Shown piece by piece: positions 26,080-33,874 of a stretch of DNA of 64,000 nucleotides. The stretch covers positions 1,736,001 through 1,800,000 of the forward strand of contig NZ_JBDFMQ010000001.1 in NCBI RefSeq assembly GCF_047238345.1, written 5' to 3'. This DNA is from Shouchella sp047238345. GTDB taxonomy: Bacteria; Bacillota; Bacilli; Bacillales; Bacillaceae_D. Numbering within the stretch: the first letter of the stretch is position 1; each line of letters starts with the position of its first letter. The translations under genes were made by a program, and so were the position numbers. The notes beneath the pieces are model-generated. The model was not told where the DNA came from and did no database searches. It worked only from the letters and a program-made list of their open reading frames with translations.

Positions 26080-27345
26080 ATGAATCACAACGATCAGGAG
26101 TTTTCTTGGCAAGCAGTGCCAAAGACAGAACGAAAGCATTTTCTAAAAACACTAGCTGTTATGCTTGGGTTTACCTTTTTTTCAGCGAGTATGTTAGCTG
26201 GGGGCGAGCTTGGGACTCATTTAACATTTAGCCAATTTCTTCTCGTTGTATTAGGAGGAAACCTTTTACTAGGTCTCTACACTGGTGCGCTTGCCCATAT
26301 TGCAGCAAAAACAGGTCTATCAACACATCTATTAGCAAAACATGCCTTTGGTGAAAAAGGCTCATACTTGCCTTCTTTTTTGCTCGCATTTACGCAGGTC
26401 GGGTGGTTTGGTGTAGGCGTGGCGATGTTTGCAGTTCCTGTTGCACAAGCGATGAATTGGAATGTCTATAGCCTTATTTTCGTATTTGGTTTGGCGATGA
26501 CAGCTTCTGCTATTTTTGGCATGAAATCGCTTGTTTTGTTAGGGTTTATTGCGGTACCAGCTATTGCAGTTCTTGGTAGTTACTCGGTTACAGTTGGGAT
26601 TGAAACAATTGGAGGCTTGCAACAATTGTTTGACTATGATCCAACAGCTACAATGGCAATTTCAGCAGCACTCGCTGTCTGTATTGGATCGTTTATTAGC
26701 GGGGGGACACTTACACCAGACTTTGCTCGGTTTGCAAAAACATCTAAACAAGCTGTAAGTGCAACAACGATTGCCTTTTTCTTAGGAAACTCACTTATGT
26801 TTCTATTTGGTGCAGTAGGGGCTATGGTGTACGGATTAGCCGAAATTTCTGAAGTGATGTTTTTACAAGGTCTTATGATCCCGGCTATTGTTGTACTAGG
26901 ATTAAATATTTGGACTACAAACGACAATGCGCTTTATGCTTCAGGACTAGGTTTCGCCCACATTACAAAATTACCAAAGAAATGGATCGTCGTCGTCAAC
27001 GGTATCATCGGTACGGTTTTTGCAATGTGGATGTACAACAACTTTGTAGGGTTTCTTACAATCCTTGGGATTGCAATCCCATCTATAGGAGCCGTCTTAA
27101 TAGCAGACTATTTTTTTGTGAAGCGACGATACGATTCAGCCGTAAAAAAAGTGAATGGGTATGCCTTAGGTGCGTGGATTGCAGGCGTTACGATTGCTCA
27201 AGTTGCACCAGGTATAGCGCCATTAAATTCTCTAGTAAGTACAATTATTCTGTATACAGTCTTCATGAAACTTTCAGCTGTCATGGAAAAGAAAAAAGGA
27301 TTGGTGATGACACATGATCATACAAAACGCAACATTGCGCAATGA
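26080..27345 (+). CDS. codB: Cytosine permease (NCS1 family)
   Basis: This 421-residue membrane protein has about 12 helices. NCS1 hallmarks include the N-terminal ASMLAGGELGTHLTF, SGGTLTPDFARFAK near residue 205 and NIWTTNDNALYASGLG near residue 280, which match CodB-type cytosine permeases. It imports cytosine, probably with H+ or Na+. The downstream overlapping cytosine deaminase and the PyrR attenuator 40 bp upstream support the assignment. Confidence 0.88.
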   Translation: MNHNDQEFSWQAVPKTERKHFLKTLAVMLGFTFFSASMLAGGELGTHLTFSQFLLVVLGGNLLLGLYTGALAHIAAKTGLSTHLLAKHAFGEKGSYLPSFLLAFTQVGWFGVGVAMFAVPVAQAMNWNVYSLIFVFGLAMTASAIFGMKSLVLLGFIAVPAIAVLGSYSVTVGIETIGGLQQLFDYDPTATMAISAALAVCIGSFISGGTLTPDFARFAKTSKQAVSATTIAFFLGNSLMFLFGAVGAMVYGLAEISEVMFLQGLMIPAIVVLGLNIWTTNDNALYASGLGFAHITKLPKKWIVVVNGIIGTVFAMWMYNNFVGFLTILGIAIPSIGAVLIADYFFVKRRYDSAVKKVNGYALGAWIAGVTIAQVAPGIAPLNSLVSTIILYTVFMKLSAVMEKKKGLVMTHDHTKRNIAQ

Positions 27346-28582
27346 AGAGGGATATTGGAACATAATCATTCAGGATGGAATTTTTTTGAGAATATTTAAG
27401 GGGCCTCTTGAAACCGATCAGGAAGACATACTAAACGTGAATGGCGCGCTCGTTTTACCACCATTTATTGAACCACATATTCATTTGGATACGACGATGA
27501 CAGCAGGAGAACCTTCATGGAATCGAACTGGTACATTGTTTGAAGGGATACAACGTTGGTCTGAGCGTAAAGCTTTTCTTACGCACGATGACGTAAAAGA
27601 GCGGTCGACGAAAGCGTTAAAATGGCAAATTGCCCAAGGTATTCAACATGTTCGTACTCATGTTGACGTGACTGACCCTAATCTAACGGCATTAAAAGCG
27701 TTACTTGAAGTTAAAGAAGAGATGGCTTCTTATGTGAATCTCCAGCTTGTGGCTTTTCCGCAAGAAGGGATTTTATCTTATGAAAATGGACGAGAATTAT
27801 TGGAAGAAGCTTTAGTGATGGGCGCAGATGTGGTTGGTGGTATACCTCATTTTGAGTTTACAAGAGAATACGGAGTTGAATCCATGAAGCTAGCATTTGA
27901 TTTAGCGGAAAAGTATGATCGACTTGTCGACATACATTGTGATGAGATCGATGACGAACAGTCTCGTTTTGTGGAAGTAGTAGCAAAGGAAGCTTACGAG
28001 AGAGGCATGGGGGAGCAAACAACCGCAAGTCATACGACGGCGATGGGTTCCTATAATGATGCGTACACTTCTAAACTCTTCGGACTTCTAAAACGGTCAA
28101 ATCTGAACTTTGTATCAAATCCTTTAGTCAACATGCATCTTCAAGGACGATTCGATTCTTACCCGAAACGAAGAGGCCTCACACGCATTAAAGAGCTTAC
28201 GGAATCAGGTTTAAATGTATGTTTCGGTCACGATGATATCTTTGATCCGTGGTATCCACTAGGCACGGGCAATATGCTTCAAGTGCTTCATATGGGGCTA
28301 CATGCATCTCAGATGATGGGGTACGATCAAATTGTGCAGTCGCTTGATTTTATTACAACGAATAGTGCTAAAACACTCCATTTATCAGATTCTTACGGTA
28401 TCGAGGAAGGGAAATCAGCTGATTTTATTGTGCTTGACGCTAAAAATGAGTATGACACCATTCGTAAGCAGGCGATTGTGACACATTCGTTTAAAAGTGG
28501 CAAGCTCATTGCTGAAGCAAAAGCACCTGAATTATCCATTCGCTTAGGTGAAAACATAGAATCCATTACTTTTAATAGGTGA
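27314..28582 (+). CDS. codA: Cytosine deaminase
   Basis: This 422-residue amidohydrolase has metal ligands in EPHIHLD (H55, H57), VDIHCDE and ASHTTAMG, and the diagnostic CFGHDDIFDPWYPLGTGN segment of CodA. It converts cytosine to uracil and ammonia. Its ATG lies 32 bp inside the end of codB, so the two genes are coupled. Uracil produced can be salvaged or degraded by the 39-46 kb operon. Confidence 0.9.
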   Translation: MIIQNATLRNEEGYWNIIIQDGIFLRIFKGPLETDQEDILNVNGALVLPPFIEPHIHLDTTMTAGEPSWNRTGTLFEGIQRWSERKAFLTHDDVKERSTKALKWQIAQGIQHVRTHVDVTDPNLTALKALLEVKEEMASYVNLQLVAFPQEGILSYENGRELLEEALVMGADVVGGIPHFEFTREYGVESMKLAFDLAEKYDRLVDIHCDEIDDEQSRFVEVVAKEAYERGMGEQTTASHTTAMGSYNDAYTSKLFGLLKRSNLNFVSNPLVNMHLQGRFDSYPKRRGLTRIKELTESGLNVCFGHDDIFDPWYPLGTGNMLQVLHMGLHASQMMGYDQIVQSLDFITTNSAKTLHLSDSYGIEEGKSADFIVLDAKNEYDTIRKQAIVTHSFKSGKLIAEAKAPELSIRLGENIESITFNR

Positions 28583-28624
28583 ATAGTCGAAAAGTAGATG
28601 GGACAAAAGGAAATGCACAGCATG

Positions 28625-28672
28625 AAAAGACGAACGATCCAATGTTTTGGATGGCTCGTCTTTTCGTTTTTT
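28625..28672 (+). terminator. Intrinsic terminator of codBA
   Basis: AAAAGACGA...ATCCAA pairs with TTGGAT...TCGTCTTTT around a short loop, followed by CGTTTTTT. Confidence 0.85.
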
Positions 28673-28732
28673 ATCTAAATTCTCTTGGAGTGGATTTGTA
28701 GCGGTGTTTTTCTAATGAGTTGTCTTTGCTGA

Positions 28733-30199
28733 TTACCCGAACGAGGCGTAATCCGGTTGATTCCAATAAGCACTTACACATCTTTCGTAAATTCTACTCC
28801 AATCGTGGAAAGTAGGAGGAGAATGGACGTATAGAATATTGTCGTTTGAATGTGTAACCATAGGCATATCCGTCAAAATTAACGAATATGGACGACGATC
28901 TTTTGATTTTTTATGTTCAATGGCTGACGTTGATATCTCTAGTTGAAAAGGTACATAGCCGAGAATTTTTTCAGATAATGTATCTTCGTAAACGGGTCCT
29001 TCACTTGATAAAATGAGTAGTCGCATAGGTGGTTGAAACGTATTGATGTCGATAAATGTATAAAGCATGAGTAAATATCTCGTTTTTATCGTTGACAAGG
29101 TTTGTACGTTCGTGTGAGTAATTGCTTTCGCGAGTTTATCGACAATACTCATTAACAAGGGATGTTGTTTTTTTATGGCCTTAGCGTAAATGATATCTTT
29201 GTAGCTTAAGTAACTAGCAGAATGATAGTGATAGTTACAGTGTAGCTGTAATAAATGGCCTTTAATATGAATGAGATTTTCCTCATTTAATGCATCTGGA
29301 AATAAAGAAGATAGTGCTGTTGTAAACTTTTCTGTTGTGAACCACGCGTGCGTTTTTCTTTCCATATGTGTCTGGATAGTTTCTTCGAGAATCCAAGAAG
29401 GGTGATAGAGACAAGGTGAATTAACAACAACCATTAATAAAAAATCTTCTTCCCCTTTTCGATACTCAGCTGGAAATGACTCGAGAAAGTCTTGGCAACA
29501 GCCAATAAGCTTTTCTCTAATTGTGAACGGGAATGCTTGGTCATATTCTGGACTAAAGTGGTTTTGCTCGGTTCGATAATGTTGTACAGCAAGTAGATAC
29601 AAGTATGCTTCTTTTTGTGTTGAAGAGAGCTGTAGTGATAATGCGCGAACAATTGCATCGAGACGACGTTCGATTTGTTCTCTGTCAAAAGGAAATGGCC
29701 ATGTGATTTTTCCAGTAATTTCAAGCAACGTCGTGAAATAAAACTGTCTAATATGACGTTCATCGCCTTGCAATTCAAGCGTGCGTAAGTTAAAGGCTAA
29801 TTCAAATTTCGCAAGCCATTGATTTAACTGTTTTAATTTCCGAAAAAAAGTTGCTCGACTCATATATTGTTCATCGACGAATGTTTTAGCTGATATTTTT
29901 TTTGAAATGGCGCCTAAAAAGAAACGAATCATATCATCTTGAAGGTAGAAATGATGAAGCAAGCGTTTAAGAAAGGCATCATCTTTTCCTGTTAATTGCA
30001 TCGTCTGTCCATTCACAAAATCAATTTTCATGGAGGTTGAACCTTTTTCTATCTCTACTTGTAGTTCATTTAACGTTGCATCAACTGTACGCAAAGAACA
30101 GTTTAATTCACCGGCTAAATCTGCACGGTGGACAAATTCTTCCATGCTAAGCTTATATGTTAGTTTTATCAATCGTTCCATTCGTTTATCAGTTAACAT
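28733..30199 (-). CDS. Mga-like/PRD-type transcriptional regulator of the surface-protein locus
   Basis: This protein of about 489 residues has an N-terminal Mga-type HTH (SMEEFVHRADLAGELNCSLRTVDATLNEL), a second HTH (SRATFFRKLKQLNQWL) and a long helical region like the PRD-like part of Mga/AtxA proteins. These activate virulence or surface genes in Gram-positives. ATG 30199 is preferred because GAGGGATCAAGGG precedes it; earlier ATGs, such as 30226, lack good sites. It follows the sortase gene by 34 bp, so it is probably cotranscribed with the WxL locus and regulates it. Confidence 0.72.
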   Translation of the reverse strand: MLTDKRMERLIKLTYKLSMEEFVHRADLAGELNCSLRTVDATLNELQVEIEKGSTSMKIDFVNGQTMQLTGKDDAFLKRLLHHFYLQDDMIRFFLGAISKKISAKTFVDEQYMSRATFFRKLKQLNQWLAKFELAFNLRTLELQGDERHIRQFYFTTLLEITGKITWPFPFDREQIERRLDAIVRALSLQLSSTQKEAYLYLLAVQHYRTEQNHFSPEYDQAFPFTIREKLIGCCQDFLESFPAEYRKGEEDFLLMVVVNSPCLYHPSWILEETIQTHMERKTHAWFTTEKFTTALSSLFPDALNEENLIHIKGHLLQLHCNYHYHSASYLSYKDIIYAKAIKKQHPLLMSIVDKLAKAITHTNVQTLSTIKTRYLLMLYTFIDINTFQPPMRLLILSSEGPVYEDTLSEKILGYVPFQLEISTSAIEHKKSKDRRPYSLILTDMPMVTHSNDNILYVHSPPTFHDWSRIYERCVSAYWNQPDYASFG

Positions 30200-30233
30200 C
30201 CCTTGATCCCTCTGCCAATTTGTCATAGTTACT

Positions 30234-30917
30234 TTATTGAACGAACTGTATCGCTTTTTCTGATTCATTGTCGTAGGTATACGTAGAATCAAGTGTTGCC
30301 CGAACCATAAACCGATTTGTCGTTGGTTGACTCGTGTCACATGTAAACAATGTTAGGGCTGGTTCATCTGTTGGCATAAGAAATTGTGTATCACGCTCGG
30401 AAATAACGTTTGTTTCTGTAATGACATATTCATAAATGACTTGTTTGTCTGTGATAAAAATTTTCATTTCTGGTTGTACTTTGAGCAAAGGCCCAAATAA
30501 TAATGATGCGTTCGTTAAGTGATGACCAAACAATACATAGTTTCCAGAACCTATTTCTTGTTTCGAGATCAGCGTTGCTGCGCCAGCTAACAAGTTTTCA
30601 TTTGTTAATCCATCCATAATGGGAAGCAATACGTCTACGTCAGGTATTGAAATCGCACCAACAACTGGCAGCTCGTCGCTATTTATCGTTTGCCGGAGAA
30701 CATCCATTAAATGAGGACGTTCAATAACGAAATCTTCCAGTGGTTCATCCAAAGTGGATGCATGGAGATTATTTTCAGAGAATGTAGCTTGGGCCCGTGC
30801 AATCTGAGATTCAATCCCGTAATCTCGAATGAAAGGAGAGCACACTAAGGCAATGCCAACCCCTAAAAATACAATAATCGTACCGAGTGTGAGAAACTCC
30901 TTTAATCGATTCACCAT
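30234..30917 (-). CDS. Sortase (class A/D-like)
   Basis: This 227-residue membrane-anchored transpeptidase has an N-terminal helix (about 9-29). The sortase domain has catalytic H132 in GHH, C193 in TLFTC (the TLXTC motif) and R202 in NRFMVRA. There is no C-terminal helix, so class C is unlikely. It presumably links the adjacent LPQTG protein to peptidoglycan. It lies three bases after the DUF916 gene within the locus. Confidence 0.88.
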   Translation of the reverse strand: MVNRLKEFLTLGTIIVFLGVGIALVCSPFIRDYGIESQIARAQATFSENNLHASTLDEPLEDFVIERPHLMDVLRQTINSDELPVVGAISIPDVDVLLPIMDGLTNENLLAGAATLISKQEIGSGNYVLFGHHLTNASLLFGPLLKVQPEMKIFITDKQVIYEYVITETNVISERDTQFLMPTDEPALTLFTCDTSQPTTNRFMVRATLDSTYTYDNESEKAIQFVQ

Positions 30918-30920
30918 GCT

Positions 30921-31967
30921 TTAACTCGCAGAAGCACGCTGTTTATCCATTGCGTCAATGAGAAGCTTTTTGTGCTTTTTCCGTTGATAAAAAAGGATTA
31001 GGAAGAATGCGATCACTAGACATGCAATGCCAATTGCCACGTAAAGCCACGTATAGTCTGGAGCTGGAATTGATACGTCTGTCTCATTTAATGCAGCAGC
31101 TTGATCTTCTTCAATACTGAAAGGTTCCGTCCAACGCCACTCTTCGCCCATGGCAGATGCGGTCAATTCCATTATGTATTCACCAGCTTCAAGGGGTTGA
31201 CCGTTGAGAGAAAGTGGGTATGAAAAATTTGAATTAGGAGCCATTTGCATACTCTCTGTTTCAGATTCGTACAACACCTCTCCAGAATCGTCTTTCACTT
31301 TTGCCTGAACAGAAAGTTGATTCACATACATTGGCTGTGCATTTTGAATGGTCGACATGATGACATTTCGCGCGTTTAATTGATCAGCATAAACATCATG
31401 TAACATTAACTCTGGCTCAATCTCTGATTGGTTTTGCTGTAAGACGATGCCAACGACATAGGCATATTGATTATCGATTGACAATCCTTCCTCAGCAGAT
31501 TCATTCTGATTTTGTTCCAGTGTCTCTTGCAGTGTAATACCCCCAGCTAGTACTCCATCAAACGCCTCGTCAGGCATTGAGATGTGCAAGGGGAGGGTGT
31601 ACGTTCCATTTGCCGGCACAGTGATTTCCTCATCTGTCGTTACCAAATCTTCTAATGGATAGAGAAGAGAAGGGTCTGGCTCGTCATGTGATTCTCCGTA
31701 TTCCACGACACCGTTTGTATTCGTTGAAGCGGCATGTACGGCAGGAGCAATGATTACATCTGCATCCGTGTCGTTACGCAACACTATCTCGACTGTTTGT
31801 TCTGCACCAGGCTCCATTAAAAGGTCATAATAGGTTTTATTTGGATCGATTTGATTTTCTGGGATGACGGTTGTGACAGAGAAGTTAAACTCTGATGCTT
31901 GTACGTTTGGAATTCCTGTGAGTAGGAGCGCGAAAGTAATGAGAAGGGCAAAGCTAAGTCGTTTCAT
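30921..31967 (-). CDS. DUF916-family WxL-interacting protein (CscA-like), membrane-anchored
   Basis: The product has a Sec signal peptide (about 1-25), a DUF916 domain (about 30-150, NFSVTTVIPENQ to GVLAGGITLQ), a DUF3324-like domain (about 160-280) and a C-terminal helix at about 310-332 with a basic tail. This is the WxL-interacting or CscA-type protein that bridges WxL proteins and peptidoglycan in Lactobacillus and Enterococcus. ATG 31967 is chosen with AAAGGA eight bases upstream. It lies between the WxL genes and the sortase. Confidence 0.85.
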   Translation of the reverse strand: MKRLSFALLITFALLLTGIPNVQASEFNFSVTTVIPENQIDPNKTYYDLLMEPGAEQTVEIVLRNDTDADVIIAPAVHAASTNTNGVVEYGESHDEPDPSLLYPLEDLVTTDEEITVPANGTYTLPLHISMPDEAFDGVLAGGITLQETLEQNQNESAEEGLSIDNQYAYVVGIVLQQNQSEIEPELMLHDVYADQLNARNVIMSTIQNAQPMYVNQLSVQAKVKDDSGEVLYESETESMQMAPNSNFSYPLSLNGQPLEAGEYIMELTASAMGEEWRWTEPFSIEEDQAAALNETDVSIPAPDYTWLYVAIGIACLVIAFFLILFYQRKKHKKLLIDAMDKQRASAS

Positions 31968-32024
31968 CAAAATCATCCTTTCTTGAAGAGAGGGCATGCA
32001 TAACGTCTATGCATACCCATTTTT

Positions 32025-32768
32025 TTACTTATTTTCATTAGCTGGTGTATCAGCAAGTGTCCACGTTAAGGTTGTTGAATACGCCTGCGCATATTTCGTT
32101 GTTGCGCCTGGAACATTTAATTCAACGCTCGAGTCAGCTGTTTCACTTGTTCCAAATCGATACGTAAATGTCCCAGCGCCTTCACCATTTTTAGCAGCTA
32201 AAGGTGTGCTTTCCGCTCCAGGTGTTAGCGTGAAAGATTCTGCTACTTGCGAAGGTTTTTGAGAGTTTGAAATAGACTCAACCGCAGCATTATTCACAGT
32301 AATCGCCGCGCCATCTAAAACTTGACCTGCTTCCGTTTCAAACTGCCCATTTTGGACAACGGATAACGACCAGCCGCTTTCAAGTCCACGGTTATCCGTC
32401 ACTTGTACATAGAGCGGGCTTACGTTCTCTGAATTCTTGTAGGTTTGGGGAGCAGCGTAGTATGTTTCGTCTGCTGAAGTAATCTTATGCTCGCCAAACT
32501 GAAATGATGACGCATAATCAATACTCAATGGACCGGGTGTACCAGGATTTGGCCCTTCAGGATCTGTGGGATCAACTGGATCAACTGGATTTTCTGGATC
32601 AGGGTTTTCAGGGTCAACTGGCTGTGTGACGTCATCATTTGGCTTAAACTTAATTTTTGCATTTGAATCATAGTCTACTGATTTTGACTCTGCTAATGCG
32701 ATATTTCCTGTTGAGAGAAGGGCAAAAGCTAAAGTAGCAGCAACGGCAATGCGCGATATTTTTTTCAT
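32025..32768 (-). CDS. WxL-domain surface protein, small
   Basis: The 247-residue product has a signal peptide (about 1-26) and a Pro/Asp/Glu-rich linker with PENPDPENPVDPVDPTDPEG. A WxL domain contains the two hallmark motifs, WSL near residue 135 and WTL near 240. WxL domains bind peptidoglycan non-covalently. It is a tandem paralogue of the gene immediately upstream, sharing linker and LSIDYASS segment. ATG follows GAGGATG. Confidence 0.87.
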   Translation of the reverse strand: MKKISRIAVAATLAFALLSTGNIALAESKSVDYDSNAKIKFKPNDDVTQPVDPENPDPENPVDPVDPTDPEGPNPGTPGPLSIDYASSFQFGEHKITSADETYYAAPQTYKNSENVSPLYVQVTDNRGLESGWSLSVVQNGQFETEAGQVLDGAAITVNNAAVESISNSQKPSQVAESFTLTPGAESTPLAAKNGEGAGTFTYRFGTSETADSSVELNVPGATTKYAQAYSTTLTWTLADTPANENK

Positions 32769-32796
32769 AGTTCATCCTCGTTTCGTTTTTTTAATG

Positions 32797-33543
32797 TTAG
32801 TCGTTACCAGGGACGTCAGATAAATTCCAGGTTAATGTTGTACGGTACTCAGTGCTATCTTTTGGTGTTGCACCAGGGACAAAAAGTTCAATAGCTGGTG
32901 TTAGGTTTGTTGCTTGATTTACTTCACCAAAGTGGTTGAGCCACGTTCCTGCACCCTCACCCTCATCAGCAAACATGACAATCGACGAATCGCCTTCAGG
33001 ATCTAGTGAAAATGAAGCTGTGGCTGTAGGCGGATCAACGTTATTCAACGTACCATTCACAGTTGGATCGCTAAATGTAATTTCAGCACCTGTTAATGTG
33101 TCATGTTGTGTGTTTTCATTTTTAAATTGACCATTTTGTTGAACGCTCAAAACCCAACCAGTGTTTGTTCCGCGATTATCAGAAATTTGTACATAGTTCG
33201 GAACATAGCGGCCGTCACGCAGTTGTTGTGCTTTGGCTGGGTAAATGCGATCTTGTGATGAAATCTCATTCTCACCAAAATCTAAACTTGACGCATAGTC
33301 AATACTTAAAGGTCCTGTCGTGCCCGGATTCGGTCCTTCAGGGTCTGTCGGATCAATTGGATCAACCGGATTTTCTGGATCAGGGTTTTCTGGATCTAGT
33401 GGATCCGTGACGCCATCATAAGGGGTAAACTTCACTTTTCCGTTCGAATCATATGTAGCCCCGTTACTTTCTTCAGCATGGGCGATGTTGCTAAATGACA
33501 TGGTAACGGCTGCTAAAGCCACTAAAAGAAGTGCTTTTTTCAT
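32797..33543 (-). CDS. WxL-domain surface protein, small (paralogue)
   Basis: The 248-residue product has a signal peptide (about 1-23), the linker DPENPDPENPVDPIDPTDPE and a WxL domain with WVL near residue 134 and WNL near 242. Layout matches the neighbouring 247-residue protein; the two differ mainly in the C-terminal domain, suggesting duplication then divergence of binding specificity. ATG follows GAGGATAC. Confidence 0.87.
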   Translation of the reverse strand: MKKALLLVALAAVTMSFSNIAHAEESNGATYDSNGKVKFTPYDGVTDPLDPENPDPENPVDPIDPTDPEGPNPGTTGPLSIDYASSLDFGENEISSQDRIYPAKAQQLRDGRYVPNYVQISDNRGTNTGWVLSVQQNGQFKNENTQHDTLTGAEITFSDPTVNGTLNNVDPPTATASFSLDPEGDSSIVMFADEGEGAGTWLNHFGEVNQATNLTPAIELFVPGATPKDSTEYRTTLTWNLSDVPGND

Positions 33544-33552
33544 TTTGTATCC

Positions 33553-33855
33553 TCATTTCACTTTGGATTTTGGTTGTTTCAGTCGTATGAATAAAACAAT
33601 TGCAATTGCGATACTGACGAAGCCACTCAAGATGATTAAAAGAGGGGAGCGGTCGCCTGTTTGTGGCAAAACATCTAAAGGACTATCAATGACTTGTTCC
33701 ACCGGTTGCTCGGGGTATTCGCCGAAAAATCCAATACCAGCGTCTGTCTCGGTATCTGCTTTTGTTATGAAGGGAGAGAAGGTAAATGCCACACTTAGCA
33801 ACAGTCCGATAAGAAGCAGCGGTGTTTTCCGTTTAACATCCTCACCCCCTTTCAT
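33553..33855 (-). CDS. Small LPQTG-anchored protein of the WxL locus (CscD-like)
   Basis: This protein of about 100 residues has an N-terminal signal peptide (KRKTPLLLIGLLLSVAF), a short mature part, and a C-terminal sorting signal: LPQTG, hydrophobic helix, positively charged tail. It matches the small LPXTG protein that accompanies WxL clusters. The start is uncertain. ATG 33855 has no ribosome site, ATG 33882 overlaps the upstream stop as ATGAGTAA, and a strong AAGGGGGTGAGG at about 33841-33853 is followed by an ATG that is out of frame. Confidence 0.8.
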   Translation of the reverse strand: MKGGEDVKRKTPLLLIGLLLSVAFTFSPFITKADTETDAGIGFFGEYPEQPVEQVIDSPLDVLPQTGDRSPLLIILSGFVSIAIAIVLFIRLKQPKSKVK

Positions 33856-33874
33856 AAGGGAGTACTTTTTAACA

